Source: Jacaranda mimosifolia
Lineage: Eukaryota > Streptophyta > Magnoliopsida > Lamiales > Bignoniaceae
Direction of reading: 5' to 3'
Length of the DNA: 64,000 nucleotides
Assembly: GCA_018894105.1 (NCBI GenBank)
Contig: CM032120.1
Location: forward strand, 27,426,710-27,490,709
Part shown: piece by piece, positions 23,645-37,920 of the stretch
How the letters are laid out: every line of letters starts with the position of its first letter
Numbering within the stretch: the stretch's first letter is position 1
Translations under genes and position numbers: made by a program
The notes under the pieces: model-generated
The model's database searches: none
Seen by the model: only the letters and a program-made list of their open reading frames with translations
What the model was told of the DNA's origin: nothing

Positions 23645-23693
23645 AACTCTCTCTCTCTCCCTCCTTCCCTCCCTCCCTCCCTCCCTCTCTCTC
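23645..23693. repeat. CT/CCCT microsatellite
   Basis: CTCTCTCTCCCTCCTTCC-type tract followed by repeated CCCT. It is expanded in this arm of the inverted duplication and absent from the other. Confidence 0.9.
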
Positions 23694-23824
23694 ATATATG
23701 ATCAAATGTTAACAAGAAAAATTCGTTGGTACCCAAATGGAACCATCTGAAAATCTTTGAGTGATGATTGTATGGATTGAATGAAAAGGGTACCCTTATT
23801 CGAGATTGCTCCATATTTACAGGT

Positions 23825-25090
23825 TTAGAAGTTTGTCAATTTATTGTAAAAGTTGTTCCCGAAAAGCATAATTGAATATCCATTACCACAAGGGCACTTA
23901 AAATGGAGGATTAAGCACTCACCATTCTTGTCCACCCACATAGCTTCCTGTGATGTATTTTTCATATCACACTCAGATCCTTTCTATTATATTATAGCAG
24001 AGATCCTTTTAAGACCACCAAAATTATATAAATGGTTAAGAATAAGAGTTGATATTTGGGTTCATGAAAATACAATCAAGAAAAAATTTCAACCAAATAT
24101 GATCTATGCATTCTTAATTTTTTATGTAAATCATATAATATTATCCAGACGAACTTCAAAAACACATACTTGTACGATGAAGAAAGATGAACAAATAATA
24201 TAGAAAGACAGAGGCTTGAACTCAAACAATTTCAATCACTTAAAGGTAAAATTATCCCATAATACAAGGCAGGCATTTTAATAAATCCCCACAACTTGTC
24301 AACCAGAGATCCAAACCAATAATATGCAAGTGACACTCCCAATAGAAATCTGTAAAATTGACCGCGTAAGTGTTAAACATATAATCATAAAAAAATAAAC
24401 AGAAAATGTTAAGAATAAACTAAGTGGAAAAACAGAAATACAGCAGAGACCTTGGGAATGTTGTCACTGTTGTATTTTTCAGACTTAAGATGTTCTTCAT
24501 CGCCTCTGCATATGACTTGATTCCACCATTGGCTCATCTCTCTCATCCGGTTCTTCAGCCTCTGCAATTCACACAAACATTAGAAGCACTTTTTCCCAAT
24601 GAGGAAACCAATCAAATTTGATTAAGGAGACAACAAATTTACAGATACTACTAAGAAAAACCGAGCTTGGTACTATGGCTGAAAAAATTCGATACATTTC
24701 TCAACTGGTGTGCCGTCCACCCCCACCCCGAACGGTATTTGGATTATGAGACAGTGTGCAGTAGATAACTTGCACTGCATTCGGAAATAGAGATGATTCT
24801 TGAACAGCATTTCCATTGGAAAATATCTGGGAGGTGGCTGGATGGAGATCATTGGGCCTGGAGAAGTGGGAAATTCTGAGAATTATGGAGATTGGGTTGC
24901 CGAATTGATGGTGTCCGTGGAGTTATATGGGCTCTCAGAGACAGGGCGTCAGAGAGGAAGCGGTGTGGCAGTAGGAAGAGAGTATGGAATTGGGAGTTGT
25001 GAGGCCGAGGAGTTGATAATCTGTTGCGGCAGTGGTGGTGGTGGAAGGAAACGATTTTTTCCCCATACCTTGAATTTTGATGTGGATATA
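23825..25090 (-). CDS. Small conserved plant gene with a CPCG motif (inverted copy)
   Basis: Mirror copy of the gene at 21187-22491. Exon 24561-24451 has acceptor AATTGCAG and donor AAG/GTCTC. It continues in frame from an upstream exon (RLKNRMRE) into MSQWWNQVICRGDEEH. The last exon, 23947-23825, has acceptor ATCACAG and encodes WVDKNGECLILHFKCPCGNG followed by YSIMLFGNNFYNK, ending in TAA. The last exon is exactly 123 nt, and the ATG-to-donor part is exactly 87 nt, in both copies. The 503-nt intron is phase 0. Amino-acid changes between copies are spread but the W-W, CPCG and GNN-Y-K positions are kept. The 5' exon region (about 24800-25090) aligns with 21300-21600 but contains a stop in the best frame, so the N-terminus is uncertain. 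Copies are tail to tail. Confidence 0.62.
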
Positions 25091-25565
25091 ACTCTTATGC
25101 TTTAATATTTGTATTTTTTTTTTTTCCTTTTTATCTTATTATTTTCCGTAATCCAATTTTATGTTTTCTATTGGACAGGAGGGAAAAACTGAGGCAACAT
25201 GAATGGAATTGGTAGTTATTGGCAATTTAGATAGACCAATGAGAATTGTCAGTTCAGGTGCTAATTAATCATTTCATCCGATATAAAATAGGGATTTGTT
25301 AGTCATTTCAGTTTGAGCTAACGCGCTATGACTGTGGCTGACAATATAAGTATTGACCTTAGATCCGGCTCGATGATCAAATTCATTTTTTTGTTAAATT
25401 GGGTCTTTAGATATAATAAGGTCGAGGTAAGCTTTTTTAGGTTAAAGGTCTAAAATGAGTTTTAGGTTAAAAAAAATTAAAATTTAACACTTCTTAAAAA
25501 ACTAGTTCTGTAATTTTCTTCTAATTTATACAAAATTCTAATACTATATTCTTACGTTTTCTAAT
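25091..25565. repeat. Segmental duplication, copy 2, right end with MULE empty site
   Basis: 25200-25340 matches 9530-9645 and 25351-25565 matches 13938-14160. At 25342-25350 the sequence reads CAATATAAG, where copy 1 has the 4.28-kb Mutator-like element between two CGATATAAG repeats. Confidence 0.85.
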
Positions 25566-26934
25566 TCTATATAATTAATCAAAATGACTTAGTGACTTGA
25601 GCTTAATTCGCCTTGTTGGGTTTTGAGTCTAAAATTAATGAACTCGAGTTGCTCCAAAACGAATCCAACAAAAAAAATAAAAATTAATAATTTAGAAAAA
25701 AAAATAAAAAACAACTATGTTTCTTCTATTTTAAAATTTTTTAATACAATGACTCACATCTCTCATTATGTTAAATAAACAAAATCAGTAAAACGTATCT
25801 AAAACATAAAAAATTTATCAATAAGGATGGATAATTATTAAATGGTTTCCAACATCAAAACTAAATATGATCGTACAAAATTATTATAGTGCCTAATAGA
25901 GAGGTAGGGACAACAAAATATTATAATTCTAAATAACTAAAACAATTCATAAAAGCATGCAAATATAAAAATATACAATACTAAAAATATAAAAATATAA
26001 AAATGCTAAAAATAATACATAAAAATAAAAATATAAAAATATAAGATGCTAAAAATGTAAAAATATAAAAATACAAAAAAACTAAAAACAATGATTAAAA
26101 ATATAAAAATATTGCGAACGACCACCCTAAATGACACAGACATATAAAACGAATATGAATATGAAAAATAACTAAAATACCCTAAAAATTATTTTTATCT
26201 CGTAATTTATATATATATATGTATTATTTATTTTAATATACTATCCAACTAACATTTTGTATTCATAAAGAAAGTTCTTGCATGATTAAAAATGACACGT
26301 ATAGTTTAATTAATAAATTTTAGAATGTAAGTTTCCTCCAATTACTTGGATTTTGAAATTTGATTTACATTTGGACTTTCAGTAGTACTTGAACTGCTAA
26401 GTTTCTAGGTCAATGAAGCAATCAATCTAAGTTATTGTTCCCATTTCCATGAAGCAATCGTATAAGTTATCGGTCCTATATTGAAAGTTTATCGAACCAC
26501 ATCTGAATCGATTTTTGTCATATTAATTAAAATGACAAATACAAAGAATTGATTCCACTGGCAAAATAGGAAAGTTAAAATTCAAGCTTTAGAATTGATA
26601 CTCTAGCTTTTGAAATTTGTTAATGTAAAGACAATTTCGAAGTGAATTACAAAAATTACAGGCCTACATCCATATGGTGGCTGAAATGGCACCATGCGGG
26701 TAATTCTTCCACCTGGATGATGACATTGTCGCAATCACTCTACTACCCACATGCCACATGTGAAAAAAAAAAAAGAAAGTAACAAAGACAAATTTCGGAA
26801 CATAGGTAGCCTGTTTTCAGTAAAATTCACCGATAAAAGCTTCGACATCTTTGCTCATCAGGCCTTTTGCTAGCTGATACTGAAAGTTTATTAAACCGTA
26901 TGGAGAATACCAAGATCAAGTAGATAGTTGATTG
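25566..26934. other. AT-rich stretch with A/T minisatellite
   Basis: About 25950-26110 is built from irregular repeats of AAAAATATAAAAATGCTAAA-like units. The rest, to the copia element, has no recognisable gene. Confidence 0.6.
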
Positions 26935-26939
26935 GTTAT

Positions 26940-27979
26940 TGTTGGTGCGGTGTATGGAATTTTTGTGATTGGCAAGAATTAAATAGTCGAGGCGAGAGTT
27001 GGGCTCTTTGTCTTTAAGACGAATTAGCCATGCACTGGTGCGAACGGCAATTGGCTATAGTCTCCCAAGATACAACGACTAATTCAGATGGTAGCAGCAC
27101 TGCAAACTATCTGATCTCTTGAACTTTAGGTGTACTGAACTCTCAGGATTATGTTCATAATGTTGTATGAAAGATGTTGTGTATGACTTGTCATATTCCT
27201 TCTTAGATGCAATACGGGATTGATCTTTATAGTGCCAAAGTGGCAACCGAAAAAGTGGTCATTAATAGCATTAATGTTGCTGCAAATTTCCAAAGCAGCT
27301 ATCATTAATACAAGAAGTTGGAAGGACGCAGTCCAAATTTATTTGCTGGAGATGCATGCAATCCAAATACATCCGCTGGAGGATTTATTCTGTTGTTATC
27401 CAATTCCCAAAAAGATAAGATGGCCATTAATGTAACTCATTTTTTGGATAAGCTGAGATTAATTTCAAAAGTTTGAAGGGTTTTTTTCTTGCTGGGCTAG
27501 ATTTAGTCCAAAAGGTTAACATTGGACTGAAGGCCCAATTTAGCCCAAGCTCAAGCCCACGACCACGCCATGCCAAGCCATGCCCAGCCCAGCCTGATGG
27601 GCGACAACGGTGGCGGTCCGCACACGTGTGGGTTGGATTGAACCCAATGCCATTTAAGTCCTCCCCCTCCAAACATTATGGTGACCCCAAGGGGCCTATT
27701 CCTTACCTCCACATTTGAGACATATATTAAAGTCCACATTTTACAATGTGGGATGGAGTTTCACTCCTCCCATTCCTTTGGCTCATTCTATTCTTCTTAA
27801 TCAACTTTCAAGTAGCTCACTTTGACCATTAATTTCTCATTCACTCAAAATTGGTTTTGGCTAATTAAACACATTATCGTCATCTATTCATGGAATAGAT
27901 TATGACAATCACCAATTTCTTAGAAATTAATATCTTGAGCAAACTTAAAATTTTGGTCAACGAAAACCAATTTCCAACA
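26940..27979 (-). repeat. 3' LTR of the copia element
   Basis: Pairs with 30256-31306 over its whole length. An open frame at 27473-27739 recurs in the other LTR only because the LTRs are copies. Confidence 0.92.
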
Positions 27980-27990
27980 ATCCCCCACAT
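27980..27990 (-). promoter_or_regulatory. Polypurine tract of the copia element
   Basis: The minus strand reads ATGTGGGGGAT immediately before the LTR start, the primer site for second-strand DNA synthesis. Confidence 0.75.
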
Positions 27991-28319
27991 GAATGGAAAT
28001 TAATGCGACTGATGATGTAGACACTTATGCGGACATAAGAGAGTTCAGGCCAACAACTATTGCATTAAGCTAAGTAGCTTGTGGCTTTGAATCTTCCTTA
28101 GTGAAGCACTATCATGCTTACTTGGCTAATTAGTGAACGTGATGTCTTGAACTGTTCAGTTGTTGGTGTAAACTAAGACAACAATACTCATAATAGTTGT
28201 TCTTACGCTTCTTAGTTCTATTCGGTTGTGTCCGTTTTGGCCATGGACACCGATCTTAGATTCATAAGTGCTCATGATGAAGCGGCCCCCATTTTCACAC
28301 TTACATAGGTGATCTCCCA

Positions 28320-29606
28320 CAAAGAGTATCCTGCCATACTAAGCTATTCTAGCTCTGGGAATCATTAAGAGTCAAAACTCGACCTAGTACCCACTCAGCA
28401 GGCAGCACTTTCAAGTTATAGGAATGGGTTGAAGTGCTCACATGAACCTTCATAACTTAGAAGTTCTTGGGATCTCCAGTCATTATGGTTGGGTGTCCGC
28501 TATATCGGTTCTTAGTCTTATGGGTTTTAATTCCATTCCTCTCGACAGGCATTTCACTTGATCTTTGGGTAGGCCTCTTGTTGTTAATGGATCTGCTAAA
28601 TTTTTCTTGGATTTCACATTGTCAAGTGAAATTACCTAATTTGAGATCAATTGCCTCAGGGTATTATGTCGTCGTCTAATGTGACGAGATTTACTATGCT
28701 ATTCTTTACTGATTTGACTTAGGTAACTCCAGCTGAGCTAGGCACCTTCACACTTTCACATATTTGTAGGAAGGGTTGTAACATTTCCACAAGTCATAAG
28801 GGGTTTCATTGTTTTTTCTTCTCAAGAGGTGGTTAACCAAAAGAATAGCTTCCCCCCACAAATTTTGAGGTAACCCAAAATTAATCAACATAGCATTCAT
28901 CATACCTTAAGAGTTCAAATTTTTCATTCAACAACTCCGTTTGATTTAGGTTAGTAAAGAGCTATCGTTGCCAGAATTCTGCAAATGGTGCTCCATATTT
29001 ACCACCTCTATCACTTTATATAACTTTAATTTGTTTGCTAAGTTGATTTACAACCTCAATTTTATAGTACTTCAATGCTTCTAGTGCTTCATCTTTACTT
29101 CGTAATTGAAATACATAGCAAAATCGTGTGCAATCATCAATAAAAGTAATGAAATACTTTTTTCCACCTCTAGTTTGTACAAACTTCGAAACACTAATAT
29201 CACTATGGATTAATTCTAAAGGTGCAATGCTCATTTCAACCAAGTGAAAAGGAACTTAGTCCATTTTGACTTCAACACATATTTCACACTTATGTGTTGT
29301 ATCAATTTGAAATAGAGGCAATGATTCTGAATTTACTAATCTGCGTAAAGTGTTAAAATTAGCATGTCCTAATTTAACATTCCATAAATTACAACACTTA
29401 ATCAAGTAAGCAGAACGAAAGGCTTTATTTTCATTCTCTTGAATATTTTTCAGTACAGGCATTACAATAAATTTAAACAGCATATTATGCACATAACCTT
29501 CTCCTAGAAAAGGTCTCCATTTTGTTCTTGTCTGTTTTGACATCAAACATTCGATTGTCCTCCTCAATTCAGATTCAGGCATTAGATATCCAATTTTTCT
29601 TCTCAA
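28320..29606 (-). pseudogene. Copia pol remnant: integrase joined to RNase H end
   Basis: In transcription order: pre-integrase zinc domain (29606-29256: KLGHANFNTLRRL, then CEICVEVK); integrase core start (29243-29016: IHSDISVSKFVQTRGGKK with YFITFIDDCTRF, keeping two catalytic Asp); and a decayed integrase C-half to about 28740 (NQTELLNEKFELL, EAxL-like remnants). It then jumps to the polyprotein end at 28640-28560 (ISLDNVKSKKNLADPLT). In a full copia polyprotein about 600 residues of integrase C-terminus, RT and RNase H lie between these points. Several stops and frame changes are present. Not functional. Confidence 0.85.
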
Positions 29607-30226
29607 TTCTCAATTTGACAATCAGATTTTCAAGAGTCTTCTCCTTTCGTTTATATTTGAGATAGTTCTTAAAATCCTTCCGCGATGGCAGTAACTTTTC
29701 TATAATTGCAGCTACTTGGAAGGATCCACTCAGAATCATGTCTTTAGCATGAATATCCTGCAGAATAATCTGCAACTCTTGGACTTGACTCATGAAAGAT
29801 TTGAAATCCACCATCTTATAGTCTAGAAATTTGGCCACCATAAATTTCTTCAAACCAGTATCTTCTGCCCGGTATTTCTTCTCAAGTGACTCCCACAGCT
29901 CTTTGGCTGTCTTAATCGGGTTGGTAGACAGCATGTCACCCAATCCATTCACAATGTAATTCCATCACAGGAAATTACTTTGGTACCAGGCAACCAAAGT
30001 TGCCCGTTTTTGGACATTAGTGCCATCTTCAAGTGCGACAAGTGCATCATCCTTTAGAAAATCTGACAAGACTCAACGTCATTAGGTAAAACAACATTTA
30101 CCTCTTGAAGTTTAATCTAGTGACCTTTCCTGGTCTTTCTTCGTGAGCAGGAACAGGTACAGGAATCAGAAGAGTGATTGGAGCAGCGGTAGCAGTAGAT
30201 GGAACAACAATGTGATTTGATGCCAT
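29575..30226 (-). pseudogene. Copia gag pseudogene
   Basis: The ATG at 30226 opens a frame MASNHIVVPSTATAAP that stops after about 45 codons (LNFKR-stop). The main capsid segment is open at 29952-29575: LGDMLSTNPIKTAKELWES, KKYRAEDTGLKKFMVAKF and SFMSQVQELQIILQDI are typical of UBN2-type copia gag. No zinc knuckle is seen after the capsid part; the frame runs into KRKEKTLENLIVKLRIEKKN. The first third is damaged by stops and small deletions. Confidence 0.85.
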
Positions 30227-30255
30227 GATCACATAACACTAATTTGTCTTAAAAT

Positions 30256-31306
30256 TGTTGGTAAGGTGTATGGAATTTCTGTGATTGGCAATAATTAAGT
30301 GGTCGAGGCGAGAGTTGGGCTCTTTGTCTTTAAGATGAATTAGCCCCGCACTAGTGCTAACGACAACTGGCTATCGTCTCCCAAGATATAATGACTAATT
30401 CAGATGGTAGCAGCACTACAAACCATCTGATCTCTTAAACTTTAGGCGTACTGAACTCTCAGGATTATGCTCATAATGTTGTATGAAAGATATTGTGTAT
30501 GACTTGTCATATTCCTTCTTAGATGTAATACGGGATTGATGTTTATATAGTGCCAAAGTGGCAGTTAAAAAAGTGGTCACTAATAGCATTAATGTTGCTG
30601 CAAATTTCCAAAGCTGCTATCATTAATACAGGAAGTTGGAAGGACGCATTCCAAATTCATTTGTTGGAGGTGCGTGCAGTCCAAATACATCTATCAGAGG
30701 ATTTATTCTGTTGTTGTCCAATTTCCAAAAAGATAAGCTGACCATTCAAGTCACTCATTTTCTAGATAAGCTGAGATTAATTTTAGAAGTTTGAAGGATT
30801 TCTTTCTTGCTGGGCTAGATTTAGTCCAAAAAGTTAATATTGGATTGAAGGCCCAATTTAGCCCAAGCTCAAGCCCACAACCACGCCACGCGAAGCCAAG
30901 CCATGCCCACCCTAGCCCAGTCGAATGGGCGACAGCAGCGGCGGTGCATACGCATGTGGGTTGGATTGAATCCAATGCTATTTAGGTCCCCCCCTCCAAA
31001 TATTATGGTACCCCCAAGGGGCCCAACCCTTACCTCCACACTTGAGACATATATTCAAGTCCACCTTTCACAATGTGGGATAGAGTTTCACTCATCCCAT
31101 TCCTTTGGTTCATTCTAGTCTTCTTAATCAACTTTCATGTAGCTCACTTTGACCATTAATTTCTCATTAACTCAAAATTGGTTTTGGCCAATTAAACACA
31201 TTATCGTCATCTACCCATAGCATAATTTACGACGATCACCAATTTCTTAGAAATTAATATCTTGAGCACACTTAAAATTTTGGTAAATGAAAACCAATTT
31301 CCAATA
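30256..31306 (-). repeat. 5' LTR of the copia element
   Basis: Pairs with 26940-27979. I do not see a standard TGGTATCAGAGC primer site at its inner edge (minus strand after CCAACA), so the primer tRNA is not assigned. Confidence 0.92.
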
Positions 31307-31450
31307 GTTATTCAAATACACATGTCATTAGATTATTAGCTCCATGCTTAATTGTTAGTTAGTTACCAATTAAATCAGAGTAGCAGGTTTAGATACTTAA
31401 TGTGTTCGAATATTTGATGCATTTGGATATACGTACGAATAATCATAATC

Positions 31451-34170
<2,720 letters not shown>

Positions 34171-34184
34171 GACCTCCCCATCTT
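34171..34184 (-). promoter_or_regulatory. Polypurine tract of the gypsy element
   Basis: The minus strand reads AAGATGGGGAGGTC directly before the LTR's TGTAACACCC. Confidence 0.75.
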
Positions 34185-34199
34185 AAAAGAATCTGGTCC

Positions 34200-37100
34200 C
34201 CAGATTCTCACCTGTCCACTGGAAAAGTTGGAGATACTATTGGCGTATGAGATCTTCTTGTTCGCAAGTTCTCTTGTATGTTGTGATTGCGCCCTAATAC
34301 CTTTACTGGAGGAATCCTCTGATTCCTAAGCTCTTGAAATTTTTGATCCAAAATACAAATTGGTTGCTCTCCGTAGGTCAGGTCACTTTCCAATAGTATG
34401 TCTTCATGTAAAATGACATGGGAGGGATGAGGATAATACTTCCGAAGTTGTGATACATGAAAAAAGTCATGTATTCCTGTTGAGCCTTGGGGTAATACTA
34501 ATCGGTAGGCTATTAGTCCAACTCTTCACATATTTCATAAGGACCAACATACCTTAGGCTAAGCTTTCCGCCCTTTCCAATCCTTCAGATCTCCTTTCTC
34601 GGAGATACTTTAGGGAACATTTGGTCACTAATTTCAAACTCTAAATCTCTCATCCTCTTATCTGCATAGCTCTTCTGCCGATCCTGGGCTACTTTCATTT
34701 TCTGTTTAATTATTTGCACCTCCTCAATAGTTTCTTTATCAGTTCTGGCCTTAGGGTTCCTAATGATTTATCGATGTTGCTCTTATGCTCTTCGAGATCC
34801 TAATGTAACGGGGATCGATATTTTATGCCATACAGGACTTCGTATGGAGCCATGTGAATGGTAGAGTGGAAGTTGTTATTATAAGCAAATTATATTAATG
34901 AAAGGTGTCTATCTTAGCTTCCACCTAACTCCAAAATACAAGCCCGTAGCATATCTTCCAGTATCCAAATTACCCGTTTTTGATTGACCATTAGATTGAG
35001 GGTGAGTAGCAGAGCTAAATTGTAACCTCATTCTCAGATGTTCTCGCAAACTTTTCCAAAGTTTTGAGGTGAACTTCAAGTCTTGGTCTGATACAATACT
35101 AGTTGGGATTCCGTGTAATCTGACTATTTTCCTGATGTATAAATCTGTCAGTTTCTCAACCTTATAATGTGTTCCTACTAGTAGAAAATGAGAAGACTTA
35201 GTTAATTGGTCTACTATCACCTAGATACTATCATATCCACCTCGAGTTGTTGGTAGACCTGTTACAAAGTTCATAGCGACCTGCTCCCATTTCCAATTAG
35301 GGATCGAAAGTGGTTGTAACAACCTTTATGGTCGCTGATGCTCTGCTTTCACTAATTGGTAGCTTAAACACTTCTACATATACGATGCAACATCTCTTCT
35401 CATTCCATTCCACCAGAACTGTTTCTTCAAGTCCCGATACATCTTTGTGCCTCCTGGATGTATTGTAAATCTTGCCTTGCGCACCTCTTCCAAAAGTCCT
35501 TTTTTCATTGCTTTAGGCACACATATTCTCTTATGCAATAAAAGAGTACCTTGACTGTCTATATTGAATTCGGATTCTTCAGAACTCCTGACTGTTTCTC
35601 TTTATTTCAGCATCTAATTATCATTAGCCTGAGCTCGTTAAACTTCATCATACAATTCTGGCTACACGTTTACTCTTACAATCCAGGGTCATTGTTTCAT
35701 TTTTAATACAGTATCTGCCCTTAGACTTTCTGATGCTCTTGTTCCAGTATATGGGCCATCTTGGCCTTTCGACTCAGAGCATATGCCACTACATTCGCCT
35801 CTCTTAGATGGTAAACGATCGAGAAGTCATAATCTTCTAAAAATCCTATCCACATTCATTGTCTCATGTTCAAATTTTTCTATGAGTATGGATACTTGAG
35901 ACTTTTATGATCGGTATATACTTCAAATGTGGCTCCATAGAGATAGTATCTCCACTTTGCCAATGCAAAAATCATTACAGCTAGCTCTAGCTCATGAGTT
36001 GAATAATTTTTCTCATGTGGTTTCAATGTTCTAAATGCATAGGTGATAATTCGCCCCCTCTGCATCAGCACACATCCATGCCATTTTTTAGAAGCATTCA
36101 TATACACAACGAATCCTTCAAATCCATCTAGAAGAGCTAAAATTGGAGCTAAAGTCAATATGTTCTTCAACTCTTGAAAACTACTTTCACTATCCTCGTT
36201 GCAGTCAAACGGCTGATCTTTCTGAGTTAACTTAGTTAATGGGCCAGCTATTTTAGAGAAGTCCTGTACAAATCTTAGGTAGTAGCCAGCAAGACCCAAA
36301 AAGCTACAAACTTCTATCATGTTTTCGAGTCTTTTCTAGTTGACTGTTGCCTCTATCTTAAAGTGATCAACCTCCACCCTATCCTGGGATATGATATGTC
36401 TTAGGAAAGCCACTTTTCCTATCCAAAATCCCTATTTACTGAACTTTACATACAACTTATGCTCCCTTAGAGTTCTTAGAACCATGTGTAAATGCTTAGT
36501 ATGCTCTTCTCGGGTTTTTGAGTATACCAAGATATCATTAATGAATATGACCACAAACTGATCCATATATTGTCAAAAAATTCAATGCATCAGATCCATA
36601 AATGTTGCTTGAGCATTTGTTAGACCAAATGGCATTACTATAAACTCAAAATAACCATACTGGGAATTGAACGCAATTTTTGGGATATCTTCTTCCTCAA
36701 TCTTCAGCTGATAATACCTCTGTCTCAAATTCAACTTCAAGAAGACTGTTGATCCCTGCAGTAGATCAAATAATTCCTCCATATGCGGTAAGGGGTATTT
36801 ATTCTTGATAGTAACTTTATTCAACTCCCTATAGTCAATGCACACTCTCAGGTATCCATATTTCTTTTTGACAAACAACATCGGAGCTCCCCAAGGAGAA
36901 ATGCTAGGCTTTGTGAATTTCTTTTCCAACAACTCTTGGAGTTGATTTTTCAGCTCTTTGAGTTTTGCTGGTGCCATTTGATAGGGGATTTTTGAAAAAG
37001 GCGTGGCTCCAGGAAGAGTATGTATAACAAATTCAATTTCTCGATCATGTGGTAATGAGTCTAGCTCTTCAGAAAATACGTTTGGATAATCGACCACTAT

Positions 37101-37920
37101 TCCACTTCTTCAATTTTGGCCGCGTCTCGAGGTTTATTAATAAAGTACGCTAAAAATCCTTGTCCTTCTCCTCTCAAAATTTTTTTGGCTTCAATTGCAG
37201 ATATAATAGGTATCAGGGAAGTCGTATCTGTAAAATAACGTGTCGGTATTGGTACCTTATCCCCGAGAGTAATGCACTTAGCATAATAGTTTACTTGTGC
37301 TTCATGCTGGTACATCTAATCCATCCCCAATATTAGATCATATTCCTAAATTGACACTTTTATAAGTTTGGCTAGATATTCTTTATCCCTTATCTTGACT
37401 GGACATGCCCGGTACATAGAATCTGCTATTAACCTTATCCCAAAGGGTGTCTGTACCTCTATTTGATATGAGAAATATTGCATGTTCAACTTATGAGAGA
37501 AAGGTACAAATATAAAGGAATGTGTAGCTCTAGGATAATACAAAGCATTATCATTAATTCCAAAAATAGAAATCATACATTCGACTACTTCCTTAGGATC
37601 CGGCGCTTCCTCTTCAGTTAAAGCATATGCATGAGCTCAAACCTTCGATTTCCCGCTTGTTCCTGCCACTTGTTTCCCTTTTCCTACAGGTGCTAGATTC
37701 TTTTTATTGGGGTAATCTTTGACAAAGTGATGATCGCTACCACAACCTATATATTTGCTCTTCTTTCTCCAACACTCCAGCTCCTTATGGCCCAAACCTC
37801 CACAGAACCCACATTTCTTTGGTGTCATCCCTCGAGCCAAATTTGTAGCCTTGTTTGCCTGGTGTGTTCATTGATTGGCGCCCCCAATTTACAACTTCGG
37901 CTGGTTCTTTTCGGGATTAC
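34200..37920 (-). pseudogene. Gypsy gag-pol pseudogene (chromovirus-like)
   Basis: Domains in order on the minus strand. Gag C-terminus has CGFCGGLGHKELEC and a second knuckle (37840-37637). Protease (37576-37346) keeps ATHSFIFVPF, but the catalytic D-S-G before it reads Y-P-R. Reverse transcriptase (37097-36540) has [15 protein letters not shown], and its active-site box reads FIND instead of F/Y-x-DD. RNase H (36320-35880) has VYMNASKKW in place of a DAS motif, while THELELA and YTDHKSLKY are kept. Integrase core (35220-34909) has SIVSDQDLKFTS, but the QSE-R catalytic Glu is lost. A basic tail with PVKVLGRNHN (34393-34208) resembles the chromodomain-like end of Tekay/Del-type elements. Many stops; several catalytic residues lost. 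Dead. Confidence 0.85.

Larger units (their letters stand above)
26940..31306 (-). mobile_element. Copia retrotransposon, complete ends, internally deleted
   Basis: Two LTRs (26940-27979 and 30256-31306) of about 1.04 kb start TGTTGG and end CCAACA or CCAATA, flanked by a perfect 5-bp duplication GTTAT (26935-26939 and 31307-31311). Coding sequence is on the minus strand. A polypurine tract adjoins the left (3') LTR. The interior is only 2.3 kb: gag, pre-integrase, part of integrase, then the very end of RNase H. Reverse transcriptase and most of RNase H are deleted, so the element could move only with help from another copy. LTRs differ at roughly 7-8% of positions by eye, so the insertion is fairly old. 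Confidence 0.92.

Noticed and set aside
27473..27739. Open frames conserved between 27.5 kb and 30.8 kb
   Set aside because: They lie in the two LTRs of one copia element and are copies of each other, with no start or motif.
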